Origin: Pseudoflavonifractor sp. MSJ-37
GTDB taxonomy: Bacteria; Bacillota; Clostridia; Oscillospirales; Oscillospiraceae
DNA: 64,000 nucleotides
Direction: 5' to 3'
Assembly (NCBI RefSeq): GCF_018917965.1
Contig: NZ_JAHLPP010000002.1
Span: forward strand, 62,001 to 126,000
In this document: piece after piece, positions 15,958 through 25,228 of the stretch
Numbering within the stretch: the first letter of the stretch is position 1
Layout: every line of letters starts with the position of its first letter
Made by a program: the position numbers and the translations under genes
The notes under the pieces: model-generated
Database searches by the model: none
What the model saw: only the letters and a program-made list of their open reading frames with translations
What the model was told of the DNA's origin: nothing

Positions 15958-16830
15958 ATGAGCGAATACGCTATCGTCACAGATTCCGCCGCGGATATGG
16001 ACGCGGCGATGGCCCAGGAGCTGGGCGTCACGGTCCTGCCCCTGTCCTTTACGATCGAGGACCACACCTATGAGGACCACCCCGACCGCCGGGATATGCC
16101 AATCGAGACGTTCTACGCGAAGCTGAGGGCCGGGAAGATGGCCACCACCTCCGCTGTGAACGTGGCCCAGTTCACCGACGCCATCGAGCCTCTGCTCCAG
16201 GCGGGGAAGGACGTGCTGGTGCTGGCCTTCTCCTCCGGCCTCTCCACCACCTACAACTCCTCCGCCATCGCCGTGGAGGAGCTGCGGGAGAGATATCCGG
16301 AGCGGAAGGTGTTCACGGTGGACACCCTCTGCGCCTCCATGGGGCAGGCTCTGCTGGTCTGGCACGCGGTCCGGCTCCAGCGGGAGGGGAAGACCATCGA
16401 GGAGGTCCGGGACTGGGCTGAGGCCAACAAGCTCCAGCTCTGCCATTGGGTGGCGGTGGACGATCTGGCGCATCTGAAGCGGGGTGGACGGATCTCCGCC
16501 ACCACCGCCTTCGTGGGCGGGATGCTGAGCATCAAGCCCATCATCCATGTGGATGACGAGGGCCATCTCATCAACGTGGGCAAAGTCCGGGGCCGCCGGG
16601 CCTCGCTGGAGCGTCTGGTGGACGAGCTGGGGAAGCGGATCGAGCACCCGGAGGACCAGACGATCTTCATCAGCCACAGCGACTGTCTGGAGGACGCCAA
16701 GGTGGTGGGCGAGGGCGCCAAGGCCCGCTTCGGCGTGAAGGACGTGGTCTACGGCTACATCGGCCCCGTGATCGGCGCCCATACCGGTCCTGGCACGGTG
16801 GCACTCTTTTTCCTTGGAACGGAGCGATAA
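15958..16830 (+). CDS. DegV-family fatty-acid-binding protein (second copy)
   Basis: About 290 residues. The DegV landmarks are AIVTDSAADMDAAMAQELGV, VLPLSFTIEDHTYEDH, ATTSAVNVAQF, FSSGLSTTYNSSA, LAHLKRGGRISATTAF and MLSIKPIIHV. Start ATG 15958 has AGGAGGG seven bases upstream; the longer open frame overlaps the previous gene and is not supported. It is diverged from the copy at 11881 (different N-terminal loop and C-terminus), so it may prefer another acyl chain. It is followed six bases later by prmA. Confidence 0.9.
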   Translation: MSEYAIVTDSAADMDAAMAQELGVTVLPLSFTIEDHTYEDHPDRRDMPIETFYAKLRAGKMATTSAVNVAQFTDAIEPLLQAGKDVLVLAFSSGLSTTYNSSAIAVEELRERYPERKVFTVDTLCASMGQALLVWHAVRLQREGKTIEEVRDWAEANKLQLCHWVAVDDLAHLKRGGRISATTAFVGGMLSIKPIIHVDDEGHLINVGKVRGRRASLERLVDELGKRIEHPEDQTIFISHSDCLEDAKVVGEGAKARFGVKDVVYGYIGPVIGAHTGPGTVALFFLGTER

Positions 16831-16836
16831 CGACAG

Positions 16837-17781
16837 ATGGAAGATATCAAATGGCTGGAGGTGGCGGTCGACACCTCCCATGACGCGCTGGACGACCTGA
16901 CCGCCCAGCTGACCATGAACGGCGTCACCGGCCTCGTCATCGAGGACGAGACGGATTTCCAGCGGTTCCTGGAGAATAACCGCCAATACTGGGACTACGT
17001 GGACGAGGAGCTCCAGCAGAAGATGAAGGGCGTCTGCCGGGTGAAGTTCTACGTCTCTGACGACGCCGACGGGAAGGCCCAGCTGGAGAAATGGCTCTCC
17101 GGCATCGACGCGCCCTATACCACCGCGGCGCTGGGCGAGAACGACTGGGCCCACAGCTGGCAGAAGTATTATAAGCCCATGGAGGTCGGACAGCGGCTCT
17201 ATGTGGTCCCCGAGTGGATGCGGGAGGAGCCCGTCCCCGCCGGCCGCACCGCCCTGTATCTGAACCCCGGCCTCACCTTCGGCACCGGCTCCCACGCCTC
17301 CACCCAGCTCTGCCTGGGAGGCGTGGAGCAGTATGTGGCTCCGGGGGACAAGGTCCTGGACCTGGGCTGCGGCAGCGGCATCCTCTCCATCGCCGCCATG
17401 CGGCTGGGAGCCTCTTCCGCCGTGGGCGTGGACATCGACCCCAAGGCGGTGGACGTGGCCTACGAGAACGCCGCCATGAACGACATCGGGAGGGGCCGCT
17501 ATCGGGTCCTGGCCGGCGACGTGCTCAGCGACGAGGGCCTGGTGGACGAGCTGGCCGCCCAGCGGTATGAGGTGGTGCTGGCCAACATCGTGGCCGACGT
17601 GATCATCCCGCTCTCTGCCAAGGTGGACCGGTTCCTGGTCCCCGGCGGACGGTTCCTCTGCTCCGGCGTCATCGACAGCCGGGCGGACGAGGTGGCCGCC
17701 GCGCTGGAGAAGAACGGCCTGACCATCACCGACCGTTGGGAGAAAAAGGGCTGGGTGGCGCTGGCCGCCAAGGCCCGGTGA
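16837..17781 (+). CDS. prmA: Ribosomal protein L11 methyltransferase
   Basis: A 314-residue SAM-dependent methyltransferase that trimethylates ribosomal protein L11. The N-terminal substrate-recognition part is followed by NPGLTFGTGSHASTQLCL (family hallmark), the SAM-binding loop VLDLGCGSGILSIAAMRLGA, VGVDIDPKAV and the catalytic-pocket VLANIVADVI (N-I-x-A type). It is closely spaced behind the second degV gene and ends the transcript at a strong terminator. The ribosome site is weak (GGAG), which suggests dependence on upstream translation. Confidence 0.95.
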   Translation: MEDIKWLEVAVDTSHDALDDLTAQLTMNGVTGLVIEDETDFQRFLENNRQYWDYVDEELQQKMKGVCRVKFYVSDDADGKAQLEKWLSGIDAPYTTAALGENDWAHSWQKYYKPMEVGQRLYVVPEWMREEPVPAGRTALYLNPGLTFGTGSHASTQLCLGGVEQYVAPGDKVLDLGCGSGILSIAAMRLGASSAVGVDIDPKAVDVAYENAAMNDIGRGRYRVLAGDVLSDEGLVDELAAQRYEVVLANIVADVIIPLSAKVDRFLVPGGRFLCSGVIDSRADEVAAALEKNGLTITDRWEKKGWVALAAKAR

Positions 17782-17790
17782 TGACCCCAC

Positions 17791-17834
17791 ACGAGCGGGA
17801 CAGCCTTATCGACGGCCGTCCCGCTCGTTTTTTC
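17791..17834 (+). terminator. Terminator after prmA
   Basis: ACGAGCGGGAC pairs with GTCCCGCTCGT, followed by TTTTTTC. Confidence 0.88.
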
Positions 17835-17872
17835 ACGCTTATAGCTTATAGAAGGATGGAGGCAGAGGGACG

Positions 17873-18154
17873 ATGGAGCACGAGCTTCTTTGGAAGGCGC
17901 TGGCGGTCTGGCTGGCGGCGGTGAACGCGGTCGACTTCGCCCTGATGGGCTGGGACAAGCGGCAGGCCAAACGGGGCGGCTGGCGGGTGCGGGAGCGCAC
18001 GTTCTTCCTCTGGGCTCTGGCCGGCGGCGCTCCCGGCGCGATCCTGGGGATGCGGACCTTCCGGCACAAGACGAAGCACTGGTATTTCCAGTGGGGCCTC
18101 CCGGCGATCCTGGCCGCCCAGATCGCGGCGGCCGGGTGGCTGATCCTGCGGTGA
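17873..18154 (+). CDS. DUF1294 membrane protein
   Basis: A 93-residue protein with three predicted TM segments (WLAAVNAVDFALMGWDK, FFLWALAGGAPGAILGM, LPAILAAQIAAAGWLIL). The family motif is DKRQAKRGGWRVRE followed by ...GGAPGAxxGMxxFRHKTKHWYFQWG. Function unknown. It starts after AAGGATGGAGGCAGAGGG. Its TGA overlaps a GTG that opens a short HTH remnant, so the two may be translated together. Confidence 0.85.
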   Translation: MEHELLWKALAVWLAAVNAVDFALMGWDKRQAKRGGWRVRERTFFLWALAGGAPGAILGMRTFRHKTKHWYFQWGLPAILAAQIAAAGWLILR

Positions 18155-18327
18155 GCGGCCTTTCCGACATAGGGAGGACGCATCTGAGCGCCATCGAGCG
18201 TGGGGAACGCAAACCGACTTTGGAAACGCTGTATCGGATCCGCCATGCTTTGGGTCTGCCTATGAGTCCGATCGTGATAGAGATAGAGATAGAAAAAGAA
18301 ATCAGGAAAAATGGATGGAACGGATAA
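18151..18327 (+). pseudogene. Truncated XRE-type HTH remnant
   Basis: From GTG 18151 the frame encodes 58 residues including THLSAIERGERKPTLETLY and RIRHALGL, the second half of an XRE/HTH_3 domain (recognition helix and the ERGER-P-LETL region). The first HTH helices are missing; that place is taken by the DUF1294 gene. A short charged tail follows, made from a GAGATA repeat (IEIEIEKEI). The GTG overlaps the DUF1294 stop (GTGA). I read it as a 5'-deleted regulator gene; a functional micro-protein is possible but less likely. Confidence 0.6.
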
Positions 18328-18362
18328 GCGGCCCTCACGGGCATGCTTATCCGTTTCGTTTT
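18319..18362 (+). terminator. Intrinsic terminator after the HTH remnant
   Basis: AACGGATAAGC pairs with GCTTATCCGTT, followed by TCGTTTTC. It overlaps the end of the remnant. Confidence 0.85.
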
Positions 18363-18376
18363 CATCGGCCGAAACG

Positions 18377-18440
18377 TCCCGGATGATCTGCCGTCCATCC
18401 GGGGATGATAGGACGGAGAAGCGCCGATCCGCGCATCGGA
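18377..18440. promoter_or_regulatory. Inverted repeats upstream of fruK
   Basis: TCCCGGATG/CATCCGGGGA (18377-18405) and CCGAT/ATCGG (18425-18440) precede fruK. They could be operators for a fructose regulator; no fruR is nearby and no clear -10/-35 pair is visible. Confidence 0.35.
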
Positions 18441-18453
18441 AGGAGTGGATGTC

Positions 18454-19380
18454 ATGGTCTGCACCGTCACCCTCGACCCCGCCCTGGACTATCTGATCCA
18501 GGTGGATGCCCTGATCCCCGGCACCGTCCGGCGGGTCCGGGAGGCCAAGCTCCGCCCCGGCGGGAAGGGGATCAACGTCTCCGCCGTCCTGACAGCTCTG
18601 GGCATAGCAAACACCGCCCTGGGCTTTCGGGCAGGCGCATCCGGGCGGATGCTGGACGAAGCTCTGACCGCCGCCGGGCTCCGGACCCGGCTCCTGCCTC
18701 TGGACAGCGGAGCGACCCGGATCAACGTGAAGATCCGGGGCAGGGAGGAGACCGCGCTGGACGCCGCCGGCCCCCCGATCCCGCCGGAGGCGCTGGCGGT
18801 CCTGCTGGCGGAGCTGGACCGGCTGGGGGAGGGGGACGTGCTGGTCCTGTCCGGCTCGGTCCCGCCCTCGCTCCCGCCGGACATCTACCAGCGGATCCTG
18901 GAGCGGCTGGAGGACCGGGGCATCCGCGCCGTGGTGGACACCTCCGGAGAGGCCCTGCGGCTGGCCCTGTGCCGCCATCCCTTCCTGATCAAGCCCAACC
19001 AGCCGGAGCTGGAGGCCCTCACCGGCGGACCGGTCCGGGACGAGGCCGACCTGTGCGCCCGGGCCGCCGCCCTCCAGACCGCCGGGGCCCGGAACGTGCT
19101 GGTCTCTCTGGGGCGGGAGGGGGCCCTCCTGCTGGATGAGGACGGGGGCCGGCGGCGGGCCCAGGTGCCTCCGGGGGCCCTACAAAGCTCCGTGGGAGCG
19201 GGGGACGCCATGGTGGCGGGCTTCCTGGCCGGCTGGCTCCGCACCGGAGACTATCCCCATGCCCTCCGCTGGGGCGTGGCCGCCGGGAGCGCCGCCGCCT
19301 ATGCCGGTGCGCCCCCCGCCAAGGCACAGGTGGAGGCCCTGCTGGCGGAGACCGTGCTCACAGACCTGTGGAAAGGATGA
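18454..19380 (+). CDS. fruK: 1-phosphofructokinase
   Basis: A 308-residue PfkB-family kinase that phosphorylates fructose 1-phosphate to fructose 1,6-bisphosphate. Landmarks are VTLDPALDYLIQV, the substrate loop LRPGGKGINVSAVL, and the anion-hole/catalytic VGAGDAMVAGFLAG near the C-terminus. ATG 18454 is preceded by GGAAGGAG at eight bases; the GTG at 18445 overlaps that site and is less likely. It is first in the fruK-fruA-ptsH-ptsI operon, so uptake and the next glycolytic step are co-expressed. Confidence 0.93.
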   Translation: MVCTVTLDPALDYLIQVDALIPGTVRRVREAKLRPGGKGINVSAVLTALGIANTALGFRAGASGRMLDEALTAAGLRTRLLPLDSGATRINVKIRGREETALDAAGPPIPPEALAVLLAELDRLGEGDVLVLSGSVPPSLPPDIYQRILERLEDRGIRAVVDTSGEALRLALCRHPFLIKPNQPELEALTGGPVRDEADLCARAAALQTAGARNVLVSLGREGALLLDEDGGRRRAQVPPGALQSSVGAGDAMVAGFLAGWLRTGDYPHALRWGVAAGSAAAYAGAPPAKAQVEALLAETVLTDLWKG

Positions 19381-19385
19381 ACCGT

Positions 19386-21305
19386 ATGCATATCACCGAA
19401 CTCCTGCCGGAGGAGCGCATCCGGCTCCGCGTCCCGGTCCGGGACCGGGACGCGGCCATCGACCTGCTCACGGACCTGCTGGCTCAGACCGGTGGGACGA
19501 AGGACCGCGCGGCCCTCAGGGCCGGGATCCTGGCCCGGGAGGAGCAGGGCTCCACCGCCATCGGGGGCGGCATCGCCGTGCCTCATGTGAAGAGCGCCGC
19601 CGTGGATGCCCCCGCGCTGGCCGCCCTGACCGTCCCCGGCGGGGTGGGGTGGGGCGCCCCGGACGGGGCCCCGACGGACCTGATCTTCCTGATCGCCGCC
19701 CCGGCGGATGGGGGAGAGACCCATCTGGAGCTGTTGGCCCAGCTCATGGGGATGCTCCTGGATCCGGCCTTCACCCAACGGCTCCGGGACGCTGAGCGCC
19801 CCGCCGCCTTCCGGTCCGTCATCGACGGGAAAGAGGAGGACGGCCGCGCCGCCCCGGCCCCCGGGTCCGGCCGTTCCGATGGAGCCCCCCGGATCGTGGC
19901 GGTGACGGCCTGCCCCACCGGCATCGCCCACACCTATCTGGCCGCTGAGGCCCTGGAGCGGGCGGGGCAGGCCCTGTCCATCTCGGTGAAGGTGGAGACT
20001 CAGGGCTCCGGCGGCGCCAAGCACGTCCTGACGCCGGAGGAAATCGCCGGGGCAGAGGCCGTCCTCATCGCCGCCGACCGGGAGGTGGACCTGTCCCGCT
20101 TCCGGGGCAAGCCCCTCCTGCGTGTGCCGGTGGGGGAGGGCATCCGCCGCCCGGAGGATCTGCTCCGGCAGGCCCCTTCCGCCCCGGTATGGCAGGGGGG
20201 CGGCCCCGCCGCGCCGCCCCCGGATGAAACGGCGGGACGGCGCTTCTACCAGCAGCTCATGAACGGCGTCAGCCATATGCTCCCCTTCGTGATCGGCGGC
20301 GGGATCCTGATCGCGCTGGCCTTCCTGCTGGACGACCCGGCACTAGGGTATGAGACCTTCGGCACCAACCGTCCCATCGCCGCCTGGTGCAAGGCGGTCG
20401 GCGGGACCGCCTTCGCCTTCATGCTCCCGGTGCTGGCGGGCTATATCGCTCTGGCCATCGGGGACCGGCCCGCCCTGATGCCCGGCTTCGTGGGTGGGGC
20501 GCTGGCCATGTCCGGAGCCACCTTCGCCCAGCCGGACGGGAGCGGCGTCTCCGCCGGGTTCCTGGGGGCGCTGATCGCCGGCTTCGCCGCCGGGTGGCTG
20601 GTCCGGCTCCTCCAGCGACTCTGTGGCCGGCTCCCCAAGGCGCTGGAGGGGATCAAGCCGGTGCTCATCTATCCGGTGGCGGGCCTCCTGCTGACCGGTC
20701 TGGTCCTCTGCGCCGTCGACCCGGTGATGGGGATGCTGAACGACGGGCTCTACGCGGCCCTGTCGGCCATGGGCCGGGGGAGCCGGATCCTGCTGGGCTT
20801 CACCGCGGCGGCCATGATGGCTATCGACATGGGCGGGCCCTTCAACAAGGCCGCCTATCTCTTCGGGACCTCTACGCTGGCGATGGCGGACCTCTCCGCC
20901 GGAGGCTCCGGCGTCATGGCGGCGGTCATGGCGGGCGGCATGGTGCCGCCGCTGGCCATCGCCCTGGCCGTGTCCCTGTTCCCGGACCGCTTCTCCCCGG
21001 CGGAGCGCCGCTCCGGACCGGTGAACTACCTGATGGGCCTGTGCTTCATCACCGAGGGGGCGATCCCCTTCGCCGCCGCCGATCCTCTCCGGACGATCCC
21101 CGCCTGCGCCGTGGGCGCCGGAGCGGCGGGGGCTCTGTCCATGCTGTTCGGCTGTGCCTCTCCCGCGCCCCATGGCGGGATCTTCGTCCTGCCGGTCATG
21201 GCGCGGCGGCTGGCCTTTTTCGGCGCGGTGGCCGCCGGTACGGCGGCGGGGGCGCTCCTGCTGGCCCTGCTGAAGCGGAGCCGCCCCCAGACCACGCACA
21301 CATGA
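19386..21305 (+). CDS. fruA: PTS fructose transporter, EIIABC fusion
   Basis: About 639 residues carrying all three sugar-specific PTS domains. EIIA is N-terminal with the phospho-His in GGGIAVPHVKS (His67), EIIB has the phospho-Cys in VTACPTGIAHTYLAAEAL (Cys176), and EIIC (about 285-639) has NGVSHMLPFVIGGGILIAL and many TM helices. The A-B-C order is standard for Firmicute fructose transporters. Fructose enters as fructose 1-phosphate, the substrate of fruK upstream. AAAGGATG is eight bases before ATG 19386; an ATG at 19377 overlapping the fruK stop is the alternative. The A-B linker is Ala/Pro/Gly-rich. Confidence 0.93.
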   Translation: MHITELLPEERIRLRVPVRDRDAAIDLLTDLLAQTGGTKDRAALRAGILAREEQGSTAIGGGIAVPHVKSAAVDAPALAALTVPGGVGWGAPDGAPTDLIFLIAAPADGGETHLELLAQLMGMLLDPAFTQRLRDAERPAAFRSVIDGKEEDGRAAPAPGSGRSDGAPRIVAVTACPTGIAHTYLAAEALERAGQALSISVKVETQGSGGAKHVLTPEEIAGAEAVLIAADREVDLSRFRGKPLLRVPVGEGIRRPEDLLRQAPSAPVWQGGGPAAPPPDETAGRRFYQQLMNGVSHMLPFVIGGGILIALAFLLDDPALGYETFGTNRPIAAWCKAVGGTAFAFMLPVLAGYIALAIGDRPALMPGFVGGALAMSGATFAQPDGSGVSAGFLGALIAGFAAGWLVRLLQRLCGRLPKALEGIKPVLIYPVAGLLLTGLVLCAVDPVMGMLNDGLYAALSAMGRGSRILLGFTAAAMMAIDMGGPFNKAAYLFGTSTLAMADLSAGGSGVMAAVMAGGMVPPLAIALAVSLFPDRFSPAERRSGPVNYLMGLCFITEGAIPFAAADPLRTIPACAVGAGAAGALSMLFGCASPAPHGGIFVLPVMARRLAFFGAVAAGTAAGALLLALLKRSRPQTTHT

Positions 21306-21320
21306 TGAGGAGGAATGCTT

Positions 21321-21584
21321 ATGGTATCCGCAAAAACTCGGATCGTCGACCCCATGGGGATGCATATGCGTCCGGCCCAGCGCTTCGTCCAGACGGTCAT
21401 GCCCTTCGCCTGTGATGTGACCGTCTTGGCCAACGGCCGGGAGGTCGATGGCCGGAGCATCATGGACCTGATGTCGGCCTGTCTGAAGCAGGGGATGGAG
21501 ATCGAGATCCGCTGTGAGGGCCGCCGGGAGGCGGAATGCCTCCAGGCCGCCGTGGCTCTGGTCGAGTCCGGCATGGATCGATAG
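21321..21584 (+). CDS. ptsH: HPr-family phosphocarrier
   Basis: An 87-residue HPr. Starting at ATG 21321 (GAGGAGG seven bases upstream) puts the EI-dependent phospho-His exactly at His15 (PMGMHMRPA) and the HPr-kinase target at Ser46 (GRSIMDL), which supports this start over ATG 21315. The Met between His15 and Arg replaces the usual Ala/Thr. It carries phosphate from Enzyme I to EIIA of the preceding gene and probably serves other PTS systems. Ser46 suggests HPrK/CcpA-type control operates in this organism. Confidence 0.92.
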   Translation: MVSAKTRIVDPMGMHMRPAQRFVQTVMPFACDVTVLANGREVDGRSIMDLMSACLKQGMEIEIRCEGRREAECLQAAVALVESGMDR

Positions 21585-21600
21585 TAGGGAGGAGCGCCGG

Positions 21601-23319
<1,719 letters not shown>

Positions 23320-23338
23320 GGTCATGCTCACGCCCCTC

Positions 23339-23368
23339 TTGACGTTTCCCCACCGTCCCCCCTATAAT
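23339..23368 (+). promoter_or_regulatory. Promoter of the MATE gene
   Basis: TTGACG (23339-23344), 18-bp spacer, TATAAT (23363-23368). It starts 20 bases after the ptsI stop, and I see no terminator hairpin between them. Confidence 0.7.
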
Positions 23369-23405
23369 GCGCTTAGACGATCGATGAGCGGGGAGCGTGG
23401 ACAGG

Positions 23406-24755
23406 ATGGCAGAGGCGCGTGACACGGGCAGCTTTTTCGGGACGGGACCGATCGGCCGGATCCTGTGGAAGACCGCTCCGCCGGTGATGCTGGCCCAGCT
23501 GATCCAGGCTCTGTACAATATCGTGGACAGCTTTTTCGTGGGGCAGTATTCCTCCAGCGGTCTGGCCGCCCTGTCGATCGTCTTCCCGATCCAGTTCGTG
23601 ATCACCGCTCTGGCAGTGGGCACCGGCGTAGGCGTCAACACCTTCATGGCCCGGGAATACGCTCTGGAGCGTCCGGACAAGGCCGACAAGGCCGGCGGCG
23701 CCGGTATGGTGCTGGCCCTGCTGACCTGGGCAGTCTTCGCTTTGCTGTCCCTTTGGGCCCTGCGGCCCTATGTGGCCATCTCCACCCACTCGCCGGAGAC
23801 TCTGCGGGATGGCACGATCTATGGCGCCATCGTCTGCGTGGGCAGCGTCGGCGCCTTCCTGGAGGGGTGCTGGAGCAAGGTCCATCAGGCTCAGGGCAAT
23901 ATGCGCCTCCCCATGGCCGCGCAGGTGGCGGGCGCTGTGGCCAACATCGTGCTGGACCCCCTGCTGATCTTCGGTCTGGGCCCCTTCCCATCTCTGGGCG
24001 TGGCCGGGGCCGCTCTGGCCACGGTGGCGGGGCAGTGGCTGTCCGCGCTGATCGTGGGCCCCGCCGGCTGGCGGCATCCCCCAGCCTTTCGAGAACTCCG
24101 CTATTATGCGGGACGGATCTACTTCTACGGCTATTCCGCCATCCTGATGCAGATGCTGTGTACCGTCTATATCATCGTGCTCAACATCATCCTGGGCACG
24201 TTCTCCGACGCGGCGGTGACGGTGCTGGGGCTGTACTACAAGATGCAGAGCTTCTTCTTCATCCCTCTGCTGGGCCTCGAGACCTGTATCGTCCCGGTGA
24301 TCAGCTATAACTATGCCCGTCAGAGCTATGACCGGTGCCGGGCGGTCATGCGGGCCTGTATCGGGATCTCGCTGGCCTTCATGGCCCTTGGCATCGTGTG
24401 CTTCCTCTTTTTCCCGGACCCGATCATCGGGCTCTTCTCTCAAGAGGCGGAGGTCCATGCCATCGGCGATGTGGCCTTCCCGATCATCGGCACCAGCTTC
24501 CTCTCAGCGGTGTTCTCGCTGATGCTCCCTGTGTTCTTCCAGTCCATCGGTGACGGCCGGACCAGTCTGCTCCTGTCCACGACCCGGCAGATCTTCTGCC
24601 TGATGCCCTCCTTCTGGCTGTTCTCCCGGCTGGGGCTGGACCTCGCCTGGTGCGCCTTCCCCTTCTCCGAGACCGTAGCTGGAGGCATCGGCCTGGTCCT
24701 CTACCTGCGGGTCATGCGGCGGTGGAAGGGGATGGAGCAGGGGAAGCTTGGATGA
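23406..24755 (+). CDS. MATE-family efflux transporter
   Basis: About 449 residues, 12 predicted TM segments in two repeats of six. It has the N-terminal APPVMLAQLIQALYNIVDSFFVGQ and the matching second-half entry, typical of the DinF/VmrA-like part of the MATE family. These transporters exchange Na+ or H+ for cationic drugs or metabolites at the cytoplasmic membrane. ATG 23406 is preferred over GTG 23397, since GGGGAG lies about ten bases before the ATG. It has its own promoter. Substrate unknown. Confidence 0.9.
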   Translation: MAEARDTGSFFGTGPIGRILWKTAPPVMLAQLIQALYNIVDSFFVGQYSSSGLAALSIVFPIQFVITALAVGTGVGVNTFMAREYALERPDKADKAGGAGMVLALLTWAVFALLSLWALRPYVAISTHSPETLRDGTIYGAIVCVGSVGAFLEGCWSKVHQAQGNMRLPMAAQVAGAVANIVLDPLLIFGLGPFPSLGVAGAALATVAGQWLSALIVGPAGWRHPPAFRELRYYAGRIYFYGYSAILMQMLCTVYIIVLNIILGTFSDAAVTVLGLYYKMQSFFFIPLLGLETCIVPVISYNYARQSYDRCRAVMRACIGISLAFMALGIVCFLFFPDPIIGLFSQEAEVHAIGDVAFPIIGTSFLSAVFSLMLPVFFQSIGDGRTSLLLSTTRQIFCLMPSFWLFSRLGLDLAWCAFPFSETVAGGIGLVLYLRVMRRWKGMEQGKLG

Positions 24756-24776
24756 GCGTTTGGAAGGGAAAATAGG

Positions 24777-24835
24777 ATATGTGGGCCGTATGCGTCGAAC
24801 GTTCGACCGTACTGCCCATATATTATTATTTTGCG
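24777..24835. other. 47-bp inverted repeat after the MATE gene
   Basis: ATATGTGGGC (24777-24786) pairs with GCCCATATAT (24814-24823) and GTA with TAC. The centre is the perfect palindrome GTCGAACGTTCGAC (24794-24807). A T-rich stretch (TATTATTATTTTG) follows, so it may be the MATE terminator; the perfect inner palindrome could also be a protein site. Confidence 0.55.
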
Positions 24836-25061
24836 AATATTTCTTCTTTGTTGAATATATAGTACTACGTTCTACTAAGCCTGTGCCGCAAATGCATCCA
24901 GCAAGGCCGAGCAGAAATGATCATGCTGCCGGATCATTTCTTCGAATATCCTATATCGTTTCGTTTTCTTTCTCATTTTTCCCCAATGAGTATGAGATCG
25001 GTGAGAACAGTTTCGAAATGTACTTCGACTGATCGATGAGCCAAAAATAACAGCAGCATCC
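24836..25061. other. AT-rich intergenic stretch with no supported gene
   Basis: This stretch is much lower in GC than its surroundings, with many T-runs. A 94-codon open frame (24748-25032) crosses it but begins inside the MATE gene without a ribosome site and looks like noise. I see no RNA motif I can name here. Confidence 0.4.
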
Positions 25062-25103
25062 AGCACCGCCGCGGAGCATATGCTCTGCGGCAGTGCTTTT
25101 TTG
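25062..25103 (+). terminator. Intrinsic terminator in the gap before the BMP gene
   Basis: AGCACCGCCGCGGAGC pairs with GCTCTGCGGCAGTGCT (one mismatch), followed by TTTTTTG. It ends whatever transcript crosses the AT-rich gap. Confidence 0.8.
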
Positions 25104-25143
25104 TCATATGTCGTACATCACAGCACTTTGTCTTACTTTTCTC

Positions 25144-25172
25144 TTGACTATGGCGCTTTCATTTGTTAAAAT
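25144..25172 (+). promoter_or_regulatory. Promoter of the BMP-family lipoprotein gene
   Basis: TTGACT (25144-25149), 17-bp spacer, TAAAAT (25167-25172), 57 bp before the start codon. Confidence 0.7.
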
Positions 25173-25228
25173 ATACGAAACAAAGCAGTCATCTAATGAT
25201 ATGATGACCGAATCAGGAGGATATGGAA

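Noticed and set aside
18280-18300. GAGATA repeat as a CRISPR or VNTR locus
   Set aside because: Only about three short units in one place, without spacers or cas genes.
24748-25032. 94-codon frame crossing the AT-rich gap
   Set aside because: It starts inside the MATE gene at a TTG, has no good ribosome site, and runs through an inverted repeat.
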